A stretch of 64,000 bases of DNA from an uncultured Muribaculaceae bacterium (GTDB lineage Bacteria; Bacteroidota; Bacteroidia; Bacteroidales; Muribaculaceae). The stretch's first letter is position 1. Every line of letters begins with the position of its first letter. Both the position numbers and the translations under genes were made by a program. The stretch covers positions 1 through 64,000 of the forward strand of contig CAJTNN010000004.1 of assembly GCA_910577585.1 (NCBI GenBank), written 5' to 3'. Shown piece by piece: positions 52,179-60,086 of the stretch. The notes under the pieces are model-generated. The model did no database searches. It saw only the letters and a list, made by a program, of their open reading frames with translations, and was not told the DNA's origin.

Positions 52179-53063
52179 TCATCTTTTTTGCCGATTGCGC
52201 ATCTGCGCGTAGCTCACGCGCGGGAAGGCATCGATAAATGAGTCGGGTGTGGCATTGAGGATTCTTGCACCTATTGATTCGGCATAGGTAGCGATGTCGA
52301 AATAGCTGCGGAAGGCCACGGTCAGACTCTGCAGTATGTCGTGCAGATGATAGCCCGCATATTCGGCCGCCACACGTTCGGCCTCCTTCGCATTATCCTT
52401 GTAGAAATGAGGCTGGACGCTTACGACGCGGTTCTTGTCGTCGACCCAGAGAGTCTTGCTCCAGCTATGGTCGGCCCCCACGAGATATATTTCGCGGTAA
52501 CCCTCGCGCATGGCGGTCATTATGGCCGGGATGAGCACATTCCTCGGGCGTGGCATCCCCAGTCCGTGATGAATCAGGGTGCGCGGCAGCCACCCCTTCC
52601 CCTCCACAGGGGTCAGATTCATCCATTTAACCCTCACATTACCGGGCAGCGAGCCCAGCAGGGCCCAGAGCAGCTGCTTGTGGGCCGCGGGGAGCCAGAG
52701 GGTCATCGGCCAGTTGACCGCGCCGAGATTCTGCCACAGACGCGCCACATTGGCATCCGTGGCCAGAGCATTGAAGAAGTGGGGGTCGGCAAGTATGTAG
52801 AGTTGCGGCCGCAGCTCGCGGAATTCGGGGGCGTTGGCGGCGAAATTCACCGCCATAAGGTCGAAGTCATCGCGCAGATCGGCCCCGGCATCGATAAAGG
52901 AGCGCAGCGACGGTCCGTTGCCCATGATGATGATAGGGCGCCCGGTGGGTTTCTCCCTGCCCGAAGCGCGGCGTGAGCGCAATGCCGCCTTGGCAGCCGA
53001 AGCCATCGGCTTCGCAAGATAATCACTGATTTGTCGGAATAACCTCTCTATCATCTCTGTCAT
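52179..53063 (-). CDS. DUF115-like Rossmann protein of glycan context
   Basis: About 294 residues from the ATG at 53063; the longer frame begins with a TTG inside the promoter box. IIIMGNGPSLRSFIDAGADL (~43-62), DFDLMAVNFAANAPEF and YILADPHFF, and later EIYLVGADHSWSKTLWVD, are the pattern of the DUF115/MptE-like Rossmann group. A GNGPSL motif also occurs in GT42 sialyltransferases. Members act in surface glycan or flagellin glycosylation loci; the precise reaction here is unknown. Single gene with its own promoter. Confidence 0.7.
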   Translation of the reverse strand: MTEMIERLFRQISDYLAKPMASAAKAALRSRRASGREKPTGRPIIIMGNGPSLRSFIDAGADLRDDFDLMAVNFAANAPEFRELRPQLYILADPHFFNALATDANVARLWQNLGAVNWPMTLWLPAAHKQLLWALLGSLPGNVRVKWMNLTPVEGKGWLPRTLIHHGLGMPRPRNVLIPAIMTAMREGYREIYLVGADHSWSKTLWVDDKNRVVSVQPHFYKDNAKEAERVAAEYAGYHLHDILQSLTVAFRSYFDIATYAESIGARILNATPDSFIDAFPRVSYAQMRNRQKR

Positions 53064-53075
53064 ATATGTTTGCGG

Positions 53076-53107
53076 CAAAAATAGTGATTTATGGCATGAT
53101 TTCCAAA
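53076..53107 (-). promoter_or_regulatory. Promoter of the DUF115-like gene
   Basis: Minus strand TTTG (53107-53104), 20-bp spacer, TATTTTTG (53083-53076), about 13 bp before the ATG at 53063. Confidence 0.65.
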
Positions 53108-53113
53108 TCGGAT

Positions 53114-53144
53114 TTTGTGGAATTGTCGGATTTGAGTAAATTTG
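53114..53144 (+). promoter_or_regulatory. Promoter of the M28 peptidase gene
   Basis: TTTG (53114-53117), 19-bp spacer, TAAATTTG (53137-53144). Back-to-back with the minus-strand promoter at 53076-53107. The leader of about 95 nt contains the hairpin and repeats at 53150-53200. Confidence 0.7.
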
Positions 53145-53149
53145 TAGAT

Positions 53150-53200
53150 TGAAGTTTGTGCAACTTCATTGAATCATGCGATTTCATTGAATCATGCGAT
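53150..53200 (+). repeat. Leader hairpin and 18-bp tandem repeat
   Basis: TGAAGTT-TGTGC-AACTTCA (53150-53168), overlapping two exact copies of an 18-bp unit TTCATTGAATCATGCGAT (53165-53182, 53183-53200). A CGACTTCGAAGTCG palindrome lies at about 53217-53230. Confidence 0.65.
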
Positions 53201-53243
53201 TCTGCAGAAGTATAAACGACTTCGAAGTCGTGAAAAGAAAATT

Positions 53244-54215
53244 ATGAGACGTTATATACCTGTCATAGGGATTGCGATGCTTCTTGGCGCTTGCGGCGCC
53301 AAGGGTAATGCCGGCACGTCGGCCGACTCGGCCGCGGCGGCTGCGGAGATTCCCGCCGTGGTGGCCGGATTCAGTGCGGATTCGGCCTACCGCTATGTGG
53401 CCGAGCAGGTGGCCTTCGGGCCACGTGTGCCCAACAGTGAGGCCCACCGCCGCGCCGGCGACTGGCTCGCCTCGCGGCTTGAGGCTTATGGCGCCGAGGT
53501 GGTCAACCAACGCGTTACACTGCGCGCCTTCGACGGCACGCAGCTTCAGAGTCGCAACATCCTCGGCCGCTACAACCCTGAGGCTTCCGAGCGCCTGCTG
53601 CTGCTTGCCCACTGGGATTGCCGACCCTGGGCTGACCAGGATGCCGATCCGGCGCGCCACTCTCAGCCTGTGGATGGTGCCAATGACGGCGCCAGCGGTG
53701 TGGGGGTGCTCCTCGAGATAGCACGCCAGCTGAGTCTGCAGGCACCCTCGAAGGGTGTCGACATACTCTTCCTCGATGCCGAAGACTGGGGCGATGAAGG
53801 TGATGAGGATTCATGGGCCCTCGGCGCACGCGAGTTTGTAGAGAATCCCCCCGTGGCGAATTATGCGCCGTCAGAAGGGATACTGCTCGATATGGTGGGG
53901 GGGGAGAATGCCCGCTTCCGGCGTGAGTATTTCTCGCAGCGCGGTGCCCCGGCGCTAAACAATGCCATCTGGAGCATCGCCGCAGAGCTGGGTTATTCCG
54001 ACCGCTTCCCCGACCTTCCCGGCGGGGCGATTACCGACGACCATGTGCAGTTTCTGCAGGCCGGCATACCGGTGGTGGATATCATAGAATTCGGCGACGG
54101 CGGAGGCTTCAACAGCCGCTGGCACACCTCAGCCGACAACATGGAGGGTATCTCGGCCGAGACACTCGGCATAGTGGGTAGCACCGTCATGACCTACCTG
54201 CGCCGCAATTACTGA
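53244..54215 (+). CDS. M28-family glutaminyl-peptide cyclotransferase-like lipoprotein
   Basis: 323 residues from the ATG at 53244. Lipobox LLGAC puts the lipidated Cys at about residue 17. Body: FGPRVPNSEAHRRAGDWLASRLEAYGA, LLLLAHWDCRPWAD, VDGANDGASGVGVLLEIAR, DILFLDAEDWGDEG and ITDDHVQFLQAGIPVVDIIEF, which supply the His/Asp/Glu metal ligands of M28 enzymes. The group includes bacterial glutaminyl cyclases that form N-terminal pyroglutamate on exported proteins, as described for T9SS-bearing Bacteroidota. Outer or periplasmic membrane-anchored. Confidence 0.9.
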   Translation: MRRYIPVIGIAMLLGACGAKGNAGTSADSAAAAAEIPAVVAGFSADSAYRYVAEQVAFGPRVPNSEAHRRAGDWLASRLEAYGAEVVNQRVTLRAFDGTQLQSRNILGRYNPEASERLLLLAHWDCRPWADQDADPARHSQPVDGANDGASGVGVLLEIARQLSLQAPSKGVDILFLDAEDWGDEGDEDSWALGAREFVENPPVANYAPSEGILLDMVGGENARFRREYFSQRGAPALNNAIWSIAAELGYSDRFPDLPGGAITDDHVQFLQAGIPVVDIIEFGDGGGFNSRWHTSADNMEGISAETLGIVGSTVMTYLRRNY

Positions 54216-54268
54216 CCCGGCCAAGCAGTGGCCAAGACTCCATATATGATGCTTGGCTAATTATGACT

Positions 54269-54293
54269 GACCGGCCAGCAGCACTGGCCGGTC
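54269..54293. repeat. Perfect 10-bp hairpin upstream of tyrS
   Basis: GACCGGCCAG, loop CAGCA, CTGGCCGGTC, 70 bp before the tyrS ATG. No T-run; it could slow read-through from the M28 gene or structure the tyrS leader. Confidence 0.5.
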
Positions 54294-54362
54294 GATGGCA
54301 ACTGCCTGCCGACCCCTTACTTAATTATTCTACAGAGATTAAAAAATCAAGACAACATAGCA

Positions 54363-55655
54363 ATGGATTTTATAGAAGAACTCACCTGGCGTGGCATGAT
54401 CCACACCATGATGCCCGGCACCGACGAGCAGCTCCGCAAGGAGATGACCACAGCCTACCTCGGCATTGACCCTACGGCCGACTCACTGCATATCGGCCAT
54501 CTTTGCGGCGTGATGATGCTGCGCCACTTCCAGCGTTGCGGCCATAAGCCGATAGCGCTCGTGGGGGGTGCTACCGGCATGATCGGCGACCCCTCGGGCA
54601 AATCGGCCGAACGCAATCTGCTCGATGAGGCCACACTGCGTCATAACCAGGAGGCCATCAAGGCCCAGCTGGCAAGATTCCTCGACTTCGAGAGTGATGC
54701 GCCCAACCGCGCCGAGCTCGTCAACAACTACGACTGGATGAAGGATATCTCCTTCCTCGACTTCGCCCGCGAGATAGGCAAGCACATCACCGTCAACTAC
54801 ATGATGGCCAAAGACAGTGTGCAGAAGCGCCTCAATGGCGAGGCCCGCGACGGACTTAGCTTCACAGAATTCACCTATCAGCTGCTGCAGGGCTTCGACT
54901 TCATGCACCTCTATGAGGCCAAGAACTGCAAGCTGCAGCTCGGCGGCAGCGACCAGTGGGGCAACATCACCACCGGCAGCGAGCTCGTGCGCCGCAAGCT
55001 CGGCGGCGAGGTCTACGCGCTCACCTGCCCGCTCATCACCAAAGCCGACGGCGGAAAATTCGGCAAGACTGAGAGCGGCAACATCTGGCTTGATGCCCGC
55101 TACACATCACCCTACAAGTTCTATCAGTTCTGGCTCAATGTCAGCGATGCCGATGCGGAGAAGTATCTGAAGATATTCACCTTCCTCACCAAAGAGGAGA
55201 TTGAGGCTCTTGCTGCCGAACATGCCCAGGATCCCGGCGCACGTCCGCTGCAGAAGCGTCTTGCCAAGGAGGTGACTGTGATGGTGCATGGCGAGGATAA
55301 CTACAACGCTGCCGTAGAGGCCAGCAGCATCCTCTTCAGTAATCAGGCCCGCGAGGCGCTGATGAAGCTCGATGAGCAGACTCTGCTCGATATCTTCGAC
55401 GGTGTGCCCCGCTTCGCTGTGGCCAAGAGCGACCTCGAGGCCGGTATACCGTTGCTCGACTTCCTGGCCGAGAAGACCAAGGTATTCCCCTCGAAGGGTG
55501 AGGCCCGCAAGATGGTGCAGGGTAATGGAGTCAGCCTCAATAAGGAGAAGGTGGCCGACCCGACGATGCTCGTCACTGCCGACCATCTTATCGCCGGCCG
55601 CTACATCCTGGCCCAGCGCGGCAAGAAGAACTACTTCCTCATCATAGCCGAATAA
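54363..55655 (+). CDS. tyrS: TyrS: tyrosyl-tRNA synthetase
   Basis: 430 residues. Class I synthetase: HIGH at 43-46 (LHIGHLCGVMMLRHFQ), tyrosine-binding YLGIDPTAD and QLLQGFDFMHLYE, QLGGSDQWGNITTG near 190, and KMSKS-equivalent KFGKTESG near 230. The C-terminal S4-like RNA-binding domain begins near 360 (GEARKMVQGNGVSLNKEKV). Charges tRNA-Tyr. A strong terminator follows at 55723. Confidence 0.98.
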   Translation: MDFIEELTWRGMIHTMMPGTDEQLRKEMTTAYLGIDPTADSLHIGHLCGVMMLRHFQRCGHKPIALVGGATGMIGDPSGKSAERNLLDEATLRHNQEAIKAQLARFLDFESDAPNRAELVNNYDWMKDISFLDFAREIGKHITVNYMMAKDSVQKRLNGEARDGLSFTEFTYQLLQGFDFMHLYEAKNCKLQLGGSDQWGNITTGSELVRRKLGGEVYALTCPLITKADGGKFGKTESGNIWLDARYTSPYKFYQFWLNVSDADAEKYLKIFTFLTKEEIEALAAEHAQDPGARPLQKRLAKEVTVMVHGEDNYNAAVEASSILFSNQAREALMKLDEQTLLDIFDGVPRFAVAKSDLEAGIPLLDFLAEKTKVFPSKGEARKMVQGNGVSLNKEKVADPTMLVTADHLIAGRYILAQRGKKNYFLIIAE

Positions 55656-55722
55656 TAAAGAATACCCGAATAACACAGACCGGTCGCGGCTCCGCCCACA
55701 CCGTAACAACAGATAACTGCGC

Positions 55723-55772
55723 GTACCCCGCAGTGACATCGCCAATAGATGTCACTGCGGGGTACTGCTTTT
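55723..55772 (+). terminator. Terminator of tyrS
   Basis: Perfect 18-bp stem (55723-55740 with 55748-55765), 7-nt loop, followed by TGCTTTT. Confidence 0.85.
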
Positions 55773-55796
55773 GAAGTGAGGAGAGGGGCGGATATG

Positions 55797-55827
55797 CAAA
55801 AGGAGCTGCCAGCATTGCTGACAGCTC
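55797..55827 (-). terminator. Terminator of tRNA-Pro
   Basis: On the minus strand, GAGCTGTCAGC-AAT-GCTGGCAGCTC (one G-U pair) followed by CTTTTGCAT. Located about 10 bp beyond the tRNA 3' end. Confidence 0.75.
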
Positions 55828-55838
55828 TTTCGCTTAAG

Positions 55839-55913
55839 TCGGGGTGACAAGATTCGAACTTGCGACCTCACGCCCCCCAGACGCGTACTCTAAACCTACT
55901 GAGCTACACCCCG
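55839..55913 (-). tRNA. tRNA-Pro (GGG)
   Basis: 75-nt cloverleaf on the minus strand: acceptor CGGGGTG/CACCCCG, D-arm TAGCTCAGTAGG, anticodon stem CGCGT/GCGTG with loop CTGGGGG (anticodon GGG after the conserved U33), T-loop TTCGAAT, discriminator A. The anticodon stem has two G-U pairs. CCA not encoded. Confidence 0.93.
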
Positions 55914-55961
55914 ATTTAATGTTTGTTTTGCTTTGATTTGGTTGCCTCCTCAAAGCGATGA

Positions 55962-55993
55962 CAAAGTTAGTGCTTTTTTTTGAAACCACCAAA
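55962..55993 (-). promoter_or_regulatory. Promoter of tRNA-Pro
   Basis: Minus strand TTTG (55993-55990), 20-bp spacer, TAACTTTG (55969-55962); same architecture as the tRNA-Val and tRNA-Asp promoters. Confidence 0.7.
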
Positions 55994-56045
55994 TTTTCCG
56001 CAAATTTTTTGTCAAAATCTTGCGAAATCGGGGGGCGTGGGGTGA

Positions 56046-58082
56046 TTATCCTACGGTTGAGCCCGGTTTTACCTCACCCTGCGGGCCGATTACTGTCAGA
56101 GAGCCATCGGCATTGACAGCAGAGAGAATCATGCCCATAGATTCGCGGCCCATCATCTTGCGGGGCGGGAAGTTGGCGATGAAGCAGACCTCCTTGCCAA
56201 TCAGGTCTTCGGGCTTGTAGTAGGCTGCGATGCCACTGAGAATGGTGCGGCCACCCATGCCGTCATCGATCTTGAACTCCAGTAGCTTCTTCGATTTCGG
56301 CACATTCGAGCACTCCACCACACGCCCTACGCGTATGTCGAGCTTCTCGAAGTCTTCATAGCCCACATCCTTCTTCACAACCTCAGGCTGCCATGCCTCA
56401 AGTTCATTGGCCTTCTTGGTGTCGAGGAGTTTCTGCACCTGAGCCTCCACTACTGAATCCTCAATCTTCTCGAAGAGGAGCACCGGCTCGCCGATCTTGT
56501 GGCCTGCCGGGATAAGGTCAAACGAACCCAGCATATCCCAGCTCATCTTTGCCTCACCCAGCATCTTGACGAGTTTGTCGCACATGAAGGGGAGGAAGGG
56601 GGCGAACGCCACACTGAGGTTGGCGCAGATCTGGGCTGCCAGATTCATGATGGTCTTCACACGCTCGGGGTCGGTCTTGATGAGCTTCCAGGGCTCGCAG
56701 TCGGCCAGATACTTATTGCCGATGCGCGCGATGTTCATCGCCTCTTTAAGCGCGTCGCGGAATTTGAAATTGTCGAGGCATTCGGTCAGAGCCTTCACCG
56801 ACTCGGCCACGCTGGCCATCATCTCTCGGTCGATGGGCTGGAGTTCGCCACGCTGCGGGATAACGCCATCGTAATATTTGTTGATCAGCACCACGGCGCG
56901 GTTGACGAAGTTGCCAAGTATCGCCACGAGCTCGGAGTTGACACGCGACTGGTAGTCGCGCCAGGTAAAGTTGTTGTCTTTGGTCTCCGGGGCGTTGGCA
57001 GTGAGCACATAGCGCAGTTCATCCTGGCGCTCGGGGAGCTCGCGCAGGTATTCATGCAGCCACACAGCCCAGTTGCGCGATGTCGAGATTTTGTCGTCCT
57101 CAAGGTTAAGGAACTCATTTGCCGGCACATTGTCGGGCAGGTTGTAGCTACCGTCGGCCATAAGCATGGCCGGGAAGACGATGCAGTGGAACACGATGTT
57201 GTCCTTGCCGATGAAGTGCAGCATGCGGGTGGATGAATCCTTCCACCACTTCTCCCAATCATCACCCACGCAGTCGATGGTGTTGGAGATATAGCCTATC
57301 GGAGCGTCAAACCATACGTAGAGCACCTTACCCTCCGCACCCTCCACGGGTACCGGGATACCCCAGTCGAGGTCGCGGCTCACGGCGCGGGGCTGCAGCC
57401 CCATGTCGAGCCATGACTTGCACTGGCCATAAACATTGCTCTTCCACTCCTTGTGCTCCTCAAGAATCCACTGGCGCAGACGCGGCTCCCACTTGTCGAG
57501 CGGGAGATACCAGTGTGAGGTCTCCTTCATGACCGGAGTGTTGCCGGTGATGGCCGATTTCGGATTGATCAGGTCGGTGGCATTGAGTGAGGTGCCGCAC
57601 TTCTCGCACTGGTCGCCGTAGGCATGCTCGTTGCCGCAATGCGGGCAGGTGCCGGTGACATAGCGGTCGGCAAGGAACTGGCCCGCCTGCTCATCATAGA
57701 GCTGCTCGGAAGTCTTCTCGATAAACTCACCCTTATCGTAGAGACGGCGGAAGAAATCAGAGGCCACACGGCGATGGGTGGCCGAAGTGGTGCGGCCATA
57801 CACGTCAAACGAGATGCCCAGACCCTCAAACGACTCCTTGATTATGCCATGATAGCGGTCAACGATATCCTGAGGTGTCACACCCTCCTTCTTGGCCTTG
57901 ATGGTGATAGGCACACCATGCTCGTCGCTGCCACCTACGAAGAGCACCTCCTCGCCCTTCAGGCGGAGATAGCGCGCATAGATGTCGGCAGGCACATAGA
58001 CACCCGCCAGATGCCCGATATGCACCGGGCCATTGGCATAGGGGAGTGCCGATGTGATAAGCGTACGCTTGAATTCTTTCAT
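56046..58082 (-). CDS. metG: MetG: methionyl-tRNA synthetase
   Basis: 678 residues. HIGH-type motif in NGPVHIGHLAGVYVPADIYARYLR (~18-41), zinc knuckle CPHCGNEHAYGDQCEKCG (~145-162), KMSKS-equivalent KISTSRNWAVW near 335, and the alpha-helical anticodon-binding domain to ~530. A C-terminal Trbp111/EMAP-like tRNA-binding domain runs from ~575 (FEKLDIRVGRVVECSNVPKS ... IANFPPRKMMGRESMGMIL). Charges initiator and elongator tRNA-Met. Its -7 box TAACTTTG lies at 58172-58179 on the minus strand. Confidence 0.98.
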   Translation of the reverse strand: MKEFKRTLITSALPYANGPVHIGHLAGVYVPADIYARYLRLKGEEVLFVGGSDEHGVPITIKAKKEGVTPQDIVDRYHGIIKESFEGLGISFDVYGRTTSATHRRVASDFFRRLYDKGEFIEKTSEQLYDEQAGQFLADRYVTGTCPHCGNEHAYGDQCEKCGTSLNATDLINPKSAITGNTPVMKETSHWYLPLDKWEPRLRQWILEEHKEWKSNVYGQCKSWLDMGLQPRAVSRDLDWGIPVPVEGAEGKVLYVWFDAPIGYISNTIDCVGDDWEKWWKDSSTRMLHFIGKDNIVFHCIVFPAMLMADGSYNLPDNVPANEFLNLEDDKISTSRNWAVWLHEYLRELPERQDELRYVLTANAPETKDNNFTWRDYQSRVNSELVAILGNFVNRAVVLINKYYDGVIPQRGELQPIDREMMASVAESVKALTECLDNFKFRDALKEAMNIARIGNKYLADCEPWKLIKTDPERVKTIMNLAAQICANLSVAFAPFLPFMCDKLVKMLGEAKMSWDMLGSFDLIPAGHKIGEPVLLFEKIEDSVVEAQVQKLLDTKKANELEAWQPEVVKKDVGYEDFEKLDIRVGRVVECSNVPKSKKLLEFKIDDGMGGRTILSGIAAYYKPEDLIGKEVCFIANFPPRKMMGRESMGMILSAVNADGSLTVIGPQGEVKPGSTVG

Positions 58083-58171
58083 ACTTCTTTATGTGTGTGG
58101 TAATTATGTATATTTTTAGTCTAAAAGGCGCCTCATCGCGGCCTGCAGCCCCTGCCGGCGCCATCAAACTG

Positions 58172-58179
58172 CAAAGTTA
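58172..58179 (-). promoter_or_regulatory. -7 box of metG
   Basis: TAACTTTG on the minus strand, the same octamer as at the three tRNA promoters; no clear TTTG at the 20-bp distance. Leader of about 90 nt. Confidence 0.5.
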
Positions 58180-58334
58180 CAAAAAAATATTCAAAATGCC
58201 ACGCAATCGTCTCCCTGCTCTTAACTACTGCCCGTGAGAGAGGTAGCGACCGGAATTAACATTAATTAAAGGAATAGGATGGTAATTTGTCGGATGCTGC
58301 GGGGTGGCGTTTCGCTATTTTTCGCTAATTTTGC

Positions 58335-58396
58335 AGATAAGTATCCCTCGGGAATAAGCCATGCTGCATTTTGCGTGTCTTTTTGAGAGATACTTA
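58335..58396. repeat. Decayed copy of the 61012 palindrome
   Basis: Left arm TAAGTATCCCTC (one mismatch to TAAGTATCTCTC) and right arm TTTTTGAGAGATACTTA exact. The centre differs from the 61 kb copy. It lies 15 bp before the TonB-CTD gene. Confidence 0.6.
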
Positions 58397-58410
58397 CTGC
58401 TCACTACATT

Positions 58411-58770
58411 ATGAAAAAGATACTCTTATCACTTATAGCGCTTTGCGGCTTTGCTGCGGCGCAGGCCGACTCAGCCCCCGCATTCCCGGGCGGCGAGGCC
58501 GCCCTCAACGACTATATCGCCGCCAATCTCAAATATCCCGCCACCGCCATGCGCAATGGCATCGAGGGGGTGGTGAATGTGGAGTTTATGGTGCAGCCCG
58601 ACGGCTCAATCGGCACAATCAAGATACAGCGCATGGTCGACCCCGACCTTGAGCAGGAGGCGATACGCCTCGTGAAGAATATGCCCGCCTGGACTCCCGC
58701 CGAGAAGGGGGGCGCCGCAGTGGCTGAGCCGGTGGTGGTGCCGGTCAATTTCACCCTTCCCGAAGAGTGA
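58411..58770 (+). CDS. Secreted TonB C-terminal-domain protein
   Basis: 119 residues. Signal peptide MKKILLSLIALCGFAAAQA, then one TonB C-terminal domain: FPGGEAALNDYIAANLKYPATAMRNGIEGVVNVEFMVQPDGSIGTIKIQRMVDPDLEQEAIRLVKNMPAWTPA (~25-100). The membrane anchor helix and Pro-rich linker of true TonB are absent, so it cannot by itself couple to ExbBD. Such stand-alone domains are frequent in Bacteroidota; role unknown. Confidence 0.88.
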   Translation: MKKILLSLIALCGFAAAQADSAPAFPGGEAALNDYIAANLKYPATAMRNGIEGVVNVEFMVQPDGSIGTIKIQRMVDPDLEQEAIRLVKNMPAWTPAEKGGAAVAEPVVVPVNFTLPEE

Positions 58771-58860
58771 GGGGTGGGGATTGCCACATAGCCATATATC
58801 TACTTAGAGATATCTAACAATCAATCTGCAAGGGCGTCTGGATGACGCTTAGAGATGATA

Positions 58861-59742
58861 ATGAAATTACTGAAAACACACAGTCTTGTAATATTTGCCC
58901 TCTCGGCCGCTTTGGCGGCCTGCAGCAATGTCGGGGCACAGAATGAAGACGCATATTGCGAGACAATCTCATGGGATGAGGATGCGCGTCTGCTGGCAAT
59001 AGCCGCTGAGGATAGCGGCGTGGCCCCGGCTGACGACTCACTCATGACAGAAGATGAAAATGAAAACACGACCCCTCAATCGGCAGCCGACTCGGCGGCC
59101 GACGGGGTAGACACGTCATCGCACGTAGCCGAAGAGCCTGTGGCCACATCGGGTCAGGAGTCGGCTCCGGCCTCGCCATCGCGCAGGCTCAAGGTGCGCA
59201 ATATCGGGCGGCTGCATGAGGTGTTCAATGACTCAAATCATTACCAGCTTGAGCATGCCCGGCGCCTCGGCATAGAGCCGATCTCGCATCTCGGACAATT
59301 CTACAACACCCGTCGACCCCTCGTGAAGATCGCCACCAACAAAGACTTCGCCGTCGACGAACTCAAGCACTCCTTCCCCTACCTTGTGCCCGAGGCAGCC
59401 AAACTGCTGCATGACATCGGGCGCAACTTCCAGGACTCGCTCAAGGCGCGCAACGGCGGCAATTACCGCATTATCGTCACCAGTGTGCTCCGCACCCCCG
59501 GCACCGTCAAGCGCCTGCGCCGCGTCAACGGCAATGCCACTCAGGAATCGACCCATCAGTATGCCACGACATTCGACATCACCTACACACGCTTCGAGGC
59601 CGTCGACGGCAAGGAGGTCAACAGCCAGGGTGATCTGAAGAATATTCTTGCCGAAGTGCTTCACGACCTGCATCAGCAGGGGCGCTGCATGGTGAAGTAT
59701 GAACGCAAATCCCCCTGTTTCCATATCACGGTGGTGAAGTAA
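58861..59742 (+). CDS. DUF5715-type lipoprotein (M15-like fold)
   Basis: About 293 residues from the ATG at 58861; an ATG-like start at 58855 is also in frame. Lipobox LAAC near residue 20. A disordered Ala/Ser/Glu/Asp-rich linker (~40-110) precedes a C-terminal domain with VRNIGRLHEVFNDSNHYQLEHARRLGI, YRIIVTSVLRTPGTVKRLRRVNGNATQESTHQYATTFDITY and ILAEVLHDLHQQGRCMVKYER. The SxHxxxxxxDI pattern and late segment resemble the fold of M15 D-Ala-D-Ala peptidases, suggesting a murein-related role (inference). Confidence 0.8.
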   Translation: MKLLKTHSLVIFALSAALAACSNVGAQNEDAYCETISWDEDARLLAIAAEDSGVAPADDSLMTEDENENTTPQSAADSAADGVDTSSHVAEEPVATSGQESAPASPSRRLKVRNIGRLHEVFNDSNHYQLEHARRLGIEPISHLGQFYNTRRPLVKIATNKDFAVDELKHSFPYLVPEAAKLLHDIGRNFQDSLKARNGGNYRIIVTSVLRTPGTVKRLRRVNGNATQESTHQYATTFDITYTRFEAVDGKEVNSQGDLKNILAEVLHDLHQQGRCMVKYERKSPCFHITVVK

Positions 59743-59763
59743 GAGCGCAAGTCGGTGCGGAGA

Positions 59764-60024
59764 TTATTGTGGTGAAGTCAGCCCGGTGAAGAGTGAGGCC
59801 AGACTCTCAAACTTCACGTCGCCGGCCATAGTGAGGTCGACAGCCTTGATTTTGGGCAGCAGGAATGTGGCCAGACATCTGAAGGTCTGGATGCGCTGCA
59901 TCGGTGTGAGCTTCATAAAATCCTCGCCGAAGCATCCCTCGGCATATTCCATCACGAAGCGTTCGATCCACTCCTTCAACTCGCGGGATCCGGCAGATAA
60001 AGAGGGGGAGGATGGTGTTTGCAT
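59764..60024 (-). CDS. Hypothetical protein, 86 residues
   Basis: A small soluble protein, not recognised by name. It has an acidic amphipathic N-terminal helix (RELKEWIERFVMEYAEGCFGEDF) and a segment KLTPMQRIQTFRCLATFLLPKIKA. That layout resembles small Bacteroidota proteins found in or near phage-type terminase/DUF5681-like contexts, but I would not assign one. A TATATTTG box lies just upstream on the minus strand (60051-60044). Confidence 0.6.
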   Translation of the reverse strand: MQTPSSPSLSAGSRELKEWIERFVMEYAEGCFGEDFMKLTPMQRIQTFRCLATFLLPKIKAVDLTMAGDVKFESLASLFTGLTSPQ

Positions 60025-60086
60025 AAGAATCTGGATTTTTCTGCAAATATACCATCCTCCCCCTATGGGGTGATTATAAAAATCGA

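Larger units (their letters stand above)
58083..58410. other. Divergent regulatory interval metG / TonB-CTD gene
   Basis: No gene. It holds the metG -7 box (58172-58179, minus), a plus-strand TAATTTTG box at 58326-58333, and a decayed inverted repeat (58335-58396) whose arms match the palindrome at 61012-61063. Confidence 0.65.

Noticed and set aside
54216..54362. T-box or other tRNA-sensing leader before tyrS
   Set aside because: A perfect hairpin is present, but there is no T-box sequence, no specifier loop and no terminator with T-run, and T-boxes are not typical of Bacteroidota.
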